A stretch of DNA of 64,000 nucleotides from Flagellimonas olearia (GTDB lineage: Bacteria > Bacteroidota > Bacteroidia > Flavobacteriales > Flavobacteriaceae): the NCBI RefSeq assembly GCF_009184425.1, contig NZ_WELG01000001.1, positions 248,001 to 312,000 of the forward strand, written 5' to 3'. Position 1 is the stretch's first letter. Each line of letters opens with the position of its first letter. Below are positions 42,638-51,487 of the stretch, one piece after another. The notes under the pieces were generated by a model. The model saw only the letters and a program-made list of their open reading frames with translations. It searched no databases and was not told where the DNA came from. The translations under genes and the position numbers were made by a program.

Positions 42638-44297
42638 GAACATTTTAACGGCATGGCAGCGATTGATTGGTATGCTTACCTTGGATAAGAAGGATATCTT
42701 TCAGGTGTTTTACTATGCAATTTTTGCGGGATTGGTGAATCTTTCCCTTCCTTTGGGTATCCAAGCGATCATCAATCTTATTCAAGGTGCGCAGATAAGT
42801 GCCTCATGGGTGGTACTTGTGGTCATGGTGACCGTGGGGGTGGCCTTTGCCGGAGCGCTGCAGCTGATGCAGATCAGGATTATAGAAAACGTCCAGCAAA
42901 AAATCTTCACAAGATCTTCGTTTGAATTTGCCTATCGATTTCCAAAGATCAAAATGAGTCAGTTTAGCAATCACTATCCGCCAGAATTGGCCAACCGCTT
43001 TTTTGACACGCTCACAATTCAAAAGGCGCTTTCCAAAATACTGATTGATTTTCCAGCAGCCTTGTTGCAAATTGTGTTTGGACTTTTGTTGTTGTCCTTT
43101 TATCACCCATTTTTTATCCTTTATGGATTGCTGTTGGTGCTACTGATCTATGTGGTGCTCAAGTTTACGGCCCAAAAGGGGTTGGAGACCAGTTTGGAGG
43201 AATCCAAAAACAAGTATAAAGTGGCCCATTGGATACAGGAAATCTCCAGATCTATCATCAGCTTTAAACTTTCCGGCAAGACTTCGCATGCCATGGATAG
43301 GAATGATTACCTCGTGGCCCATTATTTGGATGCAAGGGAAGGACACTTTAGGGTATTGGTGATACAGTTTATCCAGATGATTGGTTTTAAAGTATTGGTC
43401 ACGGCAGGTTTGCTGTTGATTGGTGGACTTTTGGTATTGGACCAACAAATGAACATAGGCCAGTTTGTTGCTGCGGAAATCATTATTCTTTTGGTAATCG
43501 GTTCCGTGGAGAAACTCATTTTGGGACTGGAAACCTTTTACGACCTCTTGACCTCCTTGGAAAAAATGGGACAGGTGGTGGACAAGGAAATGGAACCACA
43601 ACAAGGGGAGACCCCTTTTGAAGGAACCAAAGGGCTTACTGTAGAGCTTCAGGATGTGGCATATGTGGTACCTGGGAGAGGCAAGAAGATTTTGGAGAAC
43701 ATCACATTTACGATTACTCCACAATGCTCTATTTTATTGAAGGGTACAAGCGGTTCGGGACGGTCCACATTGCTCCGTTTAATTGCCGGTATCCATGAAC
43801 CCAGTGAAGGAAAAATCTATGTGAACAATGTGGCCCTCCAAGGCATTTACCTTAATGAATACCGTGCACTTCTGGGGCAATCGTTGACGGAAGAATATCC
43901 ATTTGAAGGCACCATATTGGAGAATGTGACTTTTGGGGACAAGGACATTCCCATGGAAGACGTATACTGGGCCTTGGAGAAAACGGGGCTTACGCAGTTT
44001 GTAAAGGAGCAACCCAATGGACTGCAGACCATGCTTTACCCTGAAGGGAAAAAGATTCCCTATACCATATCCAAGAAAATTGTTTTGGCCCGAAGTGTCG
44101 TACATCGCCCAAAACTTTTGATACTCAAAGACCCATTGGATCAATTTGAGGAGAAAGAAGCGGAAAAAGTGATGGATTTCCTATCTGATTCGTCCAATGG
44201 ATGGGCTCTGGTGGTCGTTAGCGAGAACCAAAAATGGGAGGCTCGCTGCAATAGGATACTGACCATTGAAAATGGAAAATTGATTAACCCAAGTTAA
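42630..44297 (+). CDS. ABC exporter, membrane domain intact, ATPase motifs degenerate
   Basis: A 555-residue fusion of six-helix membrane domain (about 20-310) and nucleotide-binding domain (about 335-555), of type I secretion exporter form but without a peptidase domain. The membrane half looks normal. In the ATPase half all hallmarks are changed: Walker A is GTSGSGRST (Lys to Arg378). The signature region reads KKIPYTISKKI instead of LSGGQ. Walker B ends LLILKDP (Asp to Lys500, Glu to Asp501), and the H-loop His is Glu532 (VVSENQK). The frame is open throughout and the downstream HlyD and TolC genes are intact, so it is unlikely to be a plain pseudogene. It follows tetR with overlap. Confidence 0.88.
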   Translation: MAKNILTAWQRLIGMLTLDKKDIFQVFYYAIFAGLVNLSLPLGIQAIINLIQGAQISASWVVLVVMVTVGVAFAGALQLMQIRIIENVQQKIFTRSSFEFAYRFPKIKMSQFSNHYPPELANRFFDTLTIQKALSKILIDFPAALLQIVFGLLLLSFYHPFFILYGLLLVLLIYVVLKFTAQKGLETSLEESKNKYKVAHWIQEISRSIISFKLSGKTSHAMDRNDYLVAHYLDAREGHFRVLVIQFIQMIGFKVLVTAGLLLIGGLLVLDQQMNIGQFVAAEIIILLVIGSVEKLILGLETFYDLLTSLEKMGQVVDKEMEPQQGETPFEGTKGLTVELQDVAYVVPGRGKKILENITFTITPQCSILLKGTSGSGRSTLLRLIAGIHEPSEGKIYVNNVALQGIYLNEYRALLGQSLTEEYPFEGTILENVTFGDKDIPMEDVYWALEKTGLTQFVKEQPNGLQTMLYPEGKKIPYTISKKIVLARSVVHRPKLLILKDPLDQFEEKEAEKVMDFLSDSSNGWALVVVSENQKWEARCNRILTIENGKLINPS

Positions 44298-44302
44298 GGA
44301 CC

Positions 44303-45655
44303 ATGCTGAACATTTCACATAACAAGTTGAACAAGAAAGTAGATCTTTCCCTATACAAGGCAGGAGCCAAGGTTTTTCAAAAACGCCATTACAAACAGTT
44401 CAATCGGTTTTTGGCCGCATTTTCCGTAATTCTTTTGGTGATTTTGTTTCTGCCATGGACCCAGAATATATCGGGTAGGGGGTATTTAACCACATTGACC
44501 CCGGATCAACGTCCGCAGACCATACAATCCCCAATTCCGGGACGTATTGAAAAATGGTATGTTCGGGAAGGGGATTATGTGGAAAAGGGAGACACGATTC
44601 TCTACATTTCCGAAGTGAAGAGTGAATATTTTGATCCGAGTTTGGTAGAGCGCACCGGAAAACAGATCCAGGCGAAATCCATGGCCGTGACCTCCTACCA
44701 AGAAAAGGTAAAGGCTTTGGAAACACAGATCAGGGCCCTGACCCAGGAACGAGGGCTGAAATTGGAACAGGCCAAGAACAAATGGGAGCAATCCAAACTG
44801 AAGGTAAAAAGCGACAGCATTGACCTTGAGGCGGCCAAAACCAATATCGCCATTGCACAAAGGCAATATGATCGGGTGGTACAATTAGAAAATGAAGGGT
44901 TAAAGGCAGTGACCGACTTGGAGGAAAAGCGATTGAAGCTACAAGAAACCCAAGCAAAATTGGTTTCGCAGGAAAATAAATGGTTGGCCAGCAAGAATGA
45001 GGTCATCAATGCCAAAGTTGAAATTAATAGGGTGCAGGCAGAGTACACCGATAAGATTTCCAAGGCCCAAAGTGATCTATTCACGGCCCAGTCCAATCAG
45101 TTCGACTCTGAGGCCCAAGTGACCAAATTGGAGAATGCGTACACCAATTATGAGATGCGAAACAGTCTTTTGTATATACGGGCACCACAAAACGGGTATA
45201 TCAATAAAGCCATTCAGTCCGGGATTGGCGAAACTTTCAAGGAAGGGGATCATTTGGTGGGAATCATGCCTTCGGAATACGATTTGGCCGTTGAAACCTA
45301 TGTGAACCCCATAGATTTGCCCTTGATCAACTTGGGAGAAAAGGTCCGTATTCAGTTTGATGGTTGGCCCGCCTTGGTTTTCAGTGGATGGCCCAATGTT
45401 TCCTATGGTACCTTCGGAGGAGAAATTGTGGCCATAGAGACTTTTATAAGTACCAATGGGAAGTATCGTGTGTTATTGGCCCCGGATGAGGAAGATGTTC
45501 CATGGCCCAAGGATATCAGGGTAGGGTCAGGTGCCATGACCATGGCACTCTTGGAAGACGTCCCCATTTGGTTTGAACTATGGAGGCAGCTCAATGGCTT
45601 CCCACCCAATTACTATCAACCCCAAAACGCAAACGCAGATGGTGCAAAGAAGTAA
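44303..45655 (+). CDS. HlyD-family membrane fusion protein
   Basis: A 450-residue periplasmic adaptor. A short cytoplasmic N-terminus, one membrane helix (RFLAAFSVILLVILFLPW), the first lipoyl half (GRIEKWYVREGDYVEKGDTILYIS), a long coiled-coil hairpin (about 115-270), the second lipoyl half (YIRAPQNGYINKAIQSGIGETFKEGD) and a beta-barrel are visible. It would join the exporter (5 nt upstream) to the TolC-like channel encoded next, whose start overlaps its end. This is the normal type I secretion layout. Confidence 0.93.
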   Translation: MLNISHNKLNKKVDLSLYKAGAKVFQKRHYKQFNRFLAAFSVILLVILFLPWTQNISGRGYLTTLTPDQRPQTIQSPIPGRIEKWYVREGDYVEKGDTILYISEVKSEYFDPSLVERTGKQIQAKSMAVTSYQEKVKALETQIRALTQERGLKLEQAKNKWEQSKLKVKSDSIDLEAAKTNIAIAQRQYDRVVQLENEGLKAVTDLEEKRLKLQETQAKLVSQENKWLASKNEVINAKVEINRVQAEYTDKISKAQSDLFTAQSNQFDSEAQVTKLENAYTNYEMRNSLLYIRAPQNGYINKAIQSGIGETFKEGDHLVGIMPSEYDLAVETYVNPIDLPLINLGEKVRIQFDGWPALVFSGWPNVSYGTFGGEIVAIETFISTNGKYRVLLAPDEEDVPWPKDIRVGSGAMTMALLEDVPIWFELWRQLNGFPPNYYQPQNANADGAKK

Positions 45656-47051
45656 AATACGGTTTTCCATAGGTATTTTCCTCTTCGCGGTTTGGGGAAC
45701 CTTTGCACAACAGGATAGCTTGGTGTTGGGGTTTAAAGAATATTTAGGGTATGTGAAAAAATACCACCCTATTGCGAAACAGGCCCAATTGACCTTGAAT
45801 GTCGGTCAGGCTAATTTAATGAAGGCCAGGGGAGGCTTTGATCCAAAGGTCGAAGTGGATTATGATCGAAAGGAGTTCAAAGGGACCGAATATTGGGATC
45901 GCCTCAATACAACCTTCAAGATACCTACGTGGTTTGGTATTGAATTAAAAGGGAGTTTTGACCAACGGGAAGGAACCTACCTAAACACCGATGAATACCT
46001 TCCCGAAGATGGCTTGTACAGTGCGGGCATATCCATGTCCTTGGGAAAAGGATTTTGGATCAATGAGCGTATGGCCACCTTGCGAAAGGCCAAACTGTAT
46101 AGGGAACAGACCAAGGCAGACCAAGATCTAATGGTCAATGAGGTGCTGTATCGCGCGTCCATGGCGTATTTTGATTGGTTGAAAGCGTATCGCGATGCAC
46201 TGGTGTTCAAAGATTTTTTAGGCAATGCCCAAACCCGGTTTGAAGGGGTAAGGCAGAGTGCTTTGGCCGGGGATGTGGCCATGATCGATACCGTGGAAGC
46301 CAAAATAGCGGTAAGAAACCGTGCGCTGGGGTACGAGCAGAGTAAGGTGGATGTATTGAAGAAATCCCTTGAACTATCCAACTTTTTATGGATAGATGAT
46401 GTACCCGTGGAGTTGCAGCCCGGCGTAACACCAGATTTGGATACTGCAGGTCGGATAGATGGTACGCTGGAGATTTTGGGTAAGCCTTTGGATAGTTTTA
46501 GTTTGGAGAAACACCCCAAGCTACGCTCCTTGAACTATAAAATAGAACAGCTTTTGGTGGATAAAAGGCTTAAAGCCAACAAACTGCTTCCTAAACTGGA
46601 TGTGGAGTATAATTTTATCACCGAAACCCCCGATCAGATAAACTCCCTAATCGTGGATAATTTTAAAGGAGGTGTTACATTTCAGTTCCCATTGTTTCTA
46701 CGAAAGGAAAGGGGCGATTTAAAATTGGCCAAATTCAAACTTATGGATGCCGAGTTTGAACGGGACAATGCACAGGTGGCACTTCAAAACAAGGTCATCG
46801 CCATTTATGGGGAATTGGAATCCTACGAAGTCCAAAACCAATTGATTGCCAATATTGTAACGGACTATACTACATTGTTGAAGGCTGAAGAGCGTAAGTT
46901 CAGCTTTGGTGAGAGTTCCCTCTTCTTGATCAATTCAAGGGAGAGTAAACTCATCGACACCTATTTAAAACGCAATGAAATGGAGAACAAATTCTTCCAT
47001 ACCAAGGCAAAATTGTTCAAGAACCTGGCCATTAACCCTAAAATATTGTAG
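45639..47051 (+). CDS. TolC-family outer-membrane efflux protein
   Basis: A 470-residue outer-membrane channel with a signal peptide (IRFSIGIFLFAVWGTFAQ) and two structural repeats rich in amphipathic helices, ending in FFHTKAKLFKNLAINPKIL. The preferred ATG at 45639 begins the signal peptide and overlaps the hlyD stop by 17 nt. An in-frame ATG at 45573 would add 22 residues lying inside hlyD. It is the last gene of the tetR-ABC-hlyD-tolC operon. Confidence 0.9.
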   Translation: MVQRSKIRFSIGIFLFAVWGTFAQQDSLVLGFKEYLGYVKKYHPIAKQAQLTLNVGQANLMKARGGFDPKVEVDYDRKEFKGTEYWDRLNTTFKIPTWFGIELKGSFDQREGTYLNTDEYLPEDGLYSAGISMSLGKGFWINERMATLRKAKLYREQTKADQDLMVNEVLYRASMAYFDWLKAYRDALVFKDFLGNAQTRFEGVRQSALAGDVAMIDTVEAKIAVRNRALGYEQSKVDVLKKSLELSNFLWIDDVPVELQPGVTPDLDTAGRIDGTLEILGKPLDSFSLEKHPKLRSLNYKIEQLLVDKRLKANKLLPKLDVEYNFITETPDQINSLIVDNFKGGVTFQFPLFLRKERGDLKLAKFKLMDAEFERDNAQVALQNKVIAIYGELESYEVQNQLIANIVTDYTTLLKAEERKFSFGESSLFLINSRESKLIDTYLKRNEMENKFFHTKAKLFKNLAINPKIL

Positions 47052-47097
47052 GCTGTTCAAAAACCCCCTTTATCCAAAAAATATAATTTGAACTAGC

Positions 47098-47126
47098 TGT
47101 TTTCAGGGGATGAAGCAATACCTTTG
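47098..47126 (+). promoter_or_regulatory. Promoter of the K+/H+ antiporter gene (TTG-N18-TACCTTTG)
   Basis: TTG at 47098-47100 and the perfect -7 element TACCTTTG at 47119-47126 are 18 nt apart, a canonical Bacteroidota promoter. Transcription should begin near 47132, 23 nt before the ATG. Confidence 0.7.
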
Positions 47127-47154
47127 TTAGGCACGCTTTTTTGAATGACCACAA

Positions 47155-48618
47155 ATGAACTTGACCATTGAGAATATTTTATTGGTAGGCTCCCTATTGC
47201 TCCTCTTGAGCATATTTGCCGGAAAAACCTCCTATAAATTTGGTGTCCCCACCCTGTTGCTGTTTTTGGCCGTAGGGATGTTGGCCGGGTCGGATGGGAT
47301 AGGGGGAATTCAATTTGATGATCCCAAGATAGCCCAGTTCATCGGTATCGTGTCCCTTAACTTCATTCTGTTCTCCGGGGGACTGGATACCAATTGGAAA
47401 GCCGTAAAACCCATACTCAAGGAAGGAGTGACCTTATCTACCTTGGGAGTTTTATTGACCGCGCTGACCTTGGGAATGTTTGTATGGTATATTACGGATT
47501 TTACGTTTTATGAAAGTATGTTGTTGGGTTCCATTGTGTCCTCCACCGATGCGGCTGCCGTATTCTCTATCTTAAGATCCAAAAGCTTGGCATTAAAGGC
47601 GAACTTACGGCCCACATTGGAGTTGGAAAGTGGAAGTAACGATCCCATGGCCTATGTGCTTACCATCGCTTTTTTGACCCTAGTGGTCAACCAAGACCAA
47701 AGCTTTATGTCTGTTGTTCCCATGTTCCTGCTACAAATGGTTTTGGGTGGGTTGGGTGGTTTTGCCTTTGGAAAGCTCAGTAAGTTCATCATCAATAAAA
47801 TCAAGCTGGACTTTGAAGGTTTGTACCCCGTGCTGGTCATCGCTTTGATGTTCACTACGTTTTCTGCAACGGATTTTGTAGGCGGCAACGGATTTTTGGC
47901 CATTTATATCTGTGCTGTGTATTTGGGAAACCAGGATTTGATCCACAAAAAGACCATCTTGAAAATGTACGATGGTTTGGCGTGGCTAATGGAGATTGTA
48001 CTTTTCTTGACCTTGGGACTGCTTGTTTTTCCAAAGCAAGTCGTTCCTTTTATGGGCATAGGCCTGCTGATTTCACTTTTCTTAATCTTGGTGGCCCGTC
48101 CGGTAGGGGTTTTCTTGAGCCTTTTACCGTATAAAATGAAGCTCAGAAGACGGTTCTATATTTCTTGGGTTGGCTTAAGGGGAGCAGTGCCTATTGTGTT
48201 CGCAACGTATCCTCTCTTGGCAGGAATTGATAAGGCCAATATGATTTTCAACATTGTTTTCTTTATATCGGTGACCTCCATACTTATCCAAGGAACCACA
48301 CTGTCCATTGTGGCGAAATGGTTGCATGTGGCGTTACCTGAAAAAGTAAAAAAAGCAAGCGCTACCGATTTACTGCTATCAGAAAATCCAAAAGCAGAAA
48401 TGAAAGAGATTTTGGTGACTCCCGACTGTTTTGCCACGGATAAGAAGATTGTGGAACTGGGCTTTCCAAGAAATGCCATCATTGCCATGATCAAACGCGA
48501 TGATAGCTATGTAACTCCCAATGGCTCCACAATAATTGAACCTTGGGATAAATTGGTGGTCCTTGCCGACCGACCCGAAATCTTTGAGGAAGTAGATAAG
48601 ACCCTGAAGGGATTGTGA
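47155..48618 (+). CDS. K+/H+ antiporter, NhaP2/CvrA type
   Basis: A 487-residue inner-membrane cation/proton antiporter. About twelve membrane helices fill residues 1-390, including the ion-binding stretch SSTDAAAVFSIL and LELESGSNDPMAYVLT, and GLRGAVPIVFATYP. A C-terminal TrkA_C-like cytoplasmic domain (MKEILVTPDCFATDKKIVELGFP) closes it. It exports K+ (or Na+) for protons, supporting osmotic and pH homeostasis. It has its own promoter and is monocistronic by appearance. Confidence 0.92.
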   Translation: MNLTIENILLVGSLLLLLSIFAGKTSYKFGVPTLLLFLAVGMLAGSDGIGGIQFDDPKIAQFIGIVSLNFILFSGGLDTNWKAVKPILKEGVTLSTLGVLLTALTLGMFVWYITDFTFYESMLLGSIVSSTDAAAVFSILRSKSLALKANLRPTLELESGSNDPMAYVLTIAFLTLVVNQDQSFMSVVPMFLLQMVLGGLGGFAFGKLSKFIINKIKLDFEGLYPVLVIALMFTTFSATDFVGGNGFLAIYICAVYLGNQDLIHKKTILKMYDGLAWLMEIVLFLTLGLLVFPKQVVPFMGIGLLISLFLILVARPVGVFLSLLPYKMKLRRRFYISWVGLRGAVPIVFATYPLLAGIDKANMIFNIVFFISVTSILIQGTTLSIVAKWLHVALPEKVKKASATDLLLSENPKAEMKEILVTPDCFATDKKIVELGFPRNAIIAMIKRDDSYVTPNGSTIIEPWDKLVVLADRPEIFEEVDKTLKGL

Positions 48619-48724
48619 GGCTATCCTTAGCTTTTTAGCAACATTGGATATAATGCATACACTGAAAAAATGGGTAGCTTGCAGTCCAATAATTTTTAGA
48701 CCGAAACTCACTGAACACCATCCA

Positions 48725-49564
48725 ATGAAAAAACGTATACTCTTTTTATTCTTGTTTATCACTATTGCCATAGGCTATGGTCAGACCATAGATGTCATTT
48801 CCTATAACATCAGATATGATAACCCCAATGATAACCCCAACCATTGGGAGAACCGAAAGGATTTCCTTATTTCCCAATTGAATTTCTATGCCCCGGATGT
48901 TTTTGGGGTGCAGGAGGGGCTTATCAACCAACTAAAGGATATGGACAGTGGCCTGAAGGATTACACCTATTTTGGCATAGGGCGTGACCATGGTGACGAA
49001 AGGGGAGAGTTTACCGCTATTTTTTACAATCAGAAAAATATTGAACTCCTTAAAGAAGGCACATTTTGGTTGTCTACAACACCGGAAGTCCCCTCCAAGG
49101 ATTGGGATGCAGCATTGCCCAGAATCTGTACTTACGGCTTTTTTAAGGATAAAGAGAGTGGAGCGAAGTTTTTTGTGTTCAATACCCATTTTGATCACGT
49201 GGGCGTACAGGCACGCGAAGAAAGTGCTCAACTCATACTGAAAAAGATAAAAGAGTTGAATCCAGAGAATCACCCAACAGTCCTGATGGGTGATTTTAAC
49301 TTGGAAAGCAACAGTGAAGGCATCCAATTGATTGTTCAAGAGATGAAGGACACTCATATTGAGGCTGGTACCAATGCCTTTGGTCCCAAGGGTACCTTCA
49401 ACGGGTTTGACTTTACCAAACCTGTGGATAAAAGAATCGATTACATTTTTGTTTCCGAGGGAATCAAGGTGGTCAAAAGTGCCATTTTAAGCGACTCAAA
49501 AGACCTTAGGTATCCATCCGATCACTTACCGGTATTTGCCCGATTGGATTTCACTTCTAAATAG
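48725..49564 (+). CDS. Exported endonuclease/exonuclease/phosphatase family protein
   Basis: A 279-residue protein with a signal peptide (ILFLFLFITIAIGYGQ) and the EEP fold: VISYNIRYDNPND, FGVQEG (metal-binding Glu), FNTHFDHVG, MGDFNLESN, DYIFVSEGI and SDHLPVFA. Such secreted proteins act as DNases, sphingomyelinase-like or inositol phosphatase-like enzymes, and the substrate is open. ATG 48725 starts the signal peptide; 81 nt of open frame upstream encode a non-conserved stretch. It is followed 84 nt later by the alkaline phosphatase fusion, hinting at phosphate-ester scavenging. Confidence 0.9.
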   Translation: MKKRILFLFLFITIAIGYGQTIDVISYNIRYDNPNDNPNHWENRKDFLISQLNFYAPDVFGVQEGLINQLKDMDSGLKDYTYFGIGRDHGDERGEFTAIFYNQKNIELLKEGTFWLSTTPEVPSKDWDAALPRICTYGFFKDKESGAKFFVFNTHFDHVGVQAREESAQLILKKIKELNPENHPTVLMGDFNLESNSEGIQLIVQEMKDTHIEAGTNAFGPKGTFNGFDFTKPVDKRIDYIFVSEGIKVVKSAILSDSKDLRYPSDHLPVFARLDFTSK

Positions 49565-49648
49565 TTTGGTAAATCTCTTTGGAATAGATCTCTGTAGTAT
49601 AAATAGCTTACAGAGGTGTGTCATTTCCATGGCAAAAATCAATAACAA

Positions 49649-51436
49649 ATGAAAAAGGAATTACAGTCAATACTTGTTGTCCTTATCCTATTTCTGGGCT
49701 CCAATCTAGCAGCCCAAACAAGCTATAAGGTGCATTCGCATAACGATTATGCACAGGAGCTACCCTTCTGGTTCGCCTATGCCAACGGCGCGGCATCCAT
49801 TGAGGCCGATGTGTTTTTAAAGGACAATACCCTTTATGTGACCCATACCGAAGCTGAAATTGTGGAAGGAAGAACCTTTCAGACACTTTACTTGGACAGG
49901 CTTCAAAAATTGCAGGAATCAGGTAATTTGAAGGACGTTCAAGTACTTATCGATTTTAAATCCGAGGCCTATGCCACCTTGGAAAGGCTAGTGGAGGTCT
50001 TGGAAGATTATCCGCAACTCCTAAAAGCGGACAAGGTTCGTTTTGTGATTTCGGGAAATAGGCCCAAACCTGCAGATTACGGGAAGTATCCCAATTTCAT
50101 TTGGTTCGATCATCAGAATCTGGATGAATTGGACCGCATTGAATTAAATAAAGTGGCTTTGGTCAGTACGAGCTTTAAGAACTATTCGGTTTGGAATGGA
50201 TATGGAAGAATGACAGCGCCCGACTTAAAAACAGTGGAAGCGGCTATCAATAAAGCCAAAAGTGTGGGCAAACCGTTCCGTTTTTGGGCTTCACCCGATA
50301 CTAAGACGGCTTGGGCTCGATTGGCTAGGCTAGGGGTGGATTACATCAACACCGACCAACCTGCTTTGGCCCAACAATATTTGACGAGTTTGGAAGCCAA
50401 CACCTATACACGGGAAACGCCCATTCCGGTTTATCAACCCAAGTATGGGTACGCAATGGAGGCAAAACCCACCAATGTAATCTTGATGATTGGCGATGGC
50501 AACGGATTGGCTCAAATAACAGCCGCCATGGTGGCGAACCAAGGAAGCTTAACGCTAACGGAAATCAAGGATATTGGCTTGGTCAAGACCGCTTCCCATG
50601 ACGATTTGATCACCGATTCTGCGGCAGGGGCAACAGCCATGGCCACTGGGGTTAAGACAAACAATAGGGCTATTGGAGTAGATGCGGATGGAAACGGCCT
50701 TGCCAATCTTGTGGATGCGGTGAGTGCTAAGGGGTTCAATACTGCCATTGTAACCACAGATGCCATTTATGGGGCAACCCCTTCTTCCTTTTTTGCCCAC
50801 AGCGTCGAGCGCGATGATACCGAAGGTTTGGTAGCTGATTTAAACAGCAGTGGACTTGATCTTTTTATTTCTGGAGGACAAAATCAAGAAGATTCCATCC
50901 AAAATAAGTTCAAGACCCAATCCCTGGAAAGTTTTGAAACCTTGCAGGGGCCAACGGCCATCTATTTGGGAAACCATAAGGTGCCTTCCATTAGCTCGGA
51001 CAGAGGAAGCATTTTTCCTGAAGCAGTTAAAAAGTCACTTGAGGCATTAAGGGCTAAGGAACAACCTTTTTTCCTAATGGTGGAGGGAGCCCAAATTGAT
51101 AATGGAGGTCATTCCAACAGTGTTGGGGATATTGTGGAGGAACTGTTGGATTTTGATAGGGCCATTGCAGAAGCATTGGAGTTTGCAGATACCCATGGGA
51201 ACACCTTGGTGGTCATCACTGCGGATCATGAAACCTCCGGTTTTGGAATTGTAGGGGGAAATATGAAAGAAGGAAGGGTCCAAGGGGATTTCTTGACTGT
51301 TGACCATACAGGAATCATGGTACCCCTATTTTCGTATGGTCCCCAATCCCAGAATTTTCGGGGGGTCTATGAGAATACGGACATCCATCATAAAATTTTG
51401 GGGGCTTTGGGCATTGCTGCTGAAAATGGAAAATAA
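49649..51436 (+). CDS. Fusion of glycerophosphodiester phosphodiesterase-like and alkaline phosphatase domains
   Basis: A 595-residue exported protein (signal ends near SNLAAQ). Residues about 24-250 form a PI-PLC/GDPD-like TIM barrel: YKVHSHNDYAQE, IEADVFLKDNTLYVTH, VQVLIDFKSEA, DYINTDQP. Residues about 275-595 form an alkaline phosphatase: NVILMIGDGNG, catalytic Ser324 in TDSAAGATAMATG, TTDAIYGATPSSF, EGAQIDNGGHSN, TADHETSG, DHTGIMVPLFSYGP. The pair suits two-step release of phosphate from phosphodiesters: the first domain makes a monoester, the second frees phosphate. It is convergent with the amidohydrolase genes. Confidence 0.9.
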   Translation: MKKELQSILVVLILFLGSNLAAQTSYKVHSHNDYAQELPFWFAYANGAASIEADVFLKDNTLYVTHTEAEIVEGRTFQTLYLDRLQKLQESGNLKDVQVLIDFKSEAYATLERLVEVLEDYPQLLKADKVRFVISGNRPKPADYGKYPNFIWFDHQNLDELDRIELNKVALVSTSFKNYSVWNGYGRMTAPDLKTVEAAINKAKSVGKPFRFWASPDTKTAWARLARLGVDYINTDQPALAQQYLTSLEANTYTRETPIPVYQPKYGYAMEAKPTNVILMIGDGNGLAQITAAMVANQGSLTLTEIKDIGLVKTASHDDLITDSAAGATAMATGVKTNNRAIGVDADGNGLANLVDAVSAKGFNTAIVTTDAIYGATPSSFFAHSVERDDTEGLVADLNSSGLDLFISGGQNQEDSIQNKFKTQSLESFETLQGPTAIYLGNHKVPSISSDRGSIFPEAVKKSLEALRAKEQPFFLMVEGAQIDNGGHSNSVGDIVEELLDFDRAIAEALEFADTHGNTLVVITADHETSGFGIVGGNMKEGRVQGDFLTVDHTGIMVPLFSYGPQSQNFRGVYENTDIHHKILGALGIAAENGK

Positions 51437-51487
51437 AGCCGCAAAAAGTAGCTTTAAAATGATGGAATGGTATACGGTTTCAACAAC

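Noticed and set aside
42630-44297. ABC exporter as a simple pseudogene
   Set aside because: No frameshift or stop occurs, the membrane half is normal, and the gene is translationally coupled to intact neighbours. Substituted motifs alone do not show loss of function.
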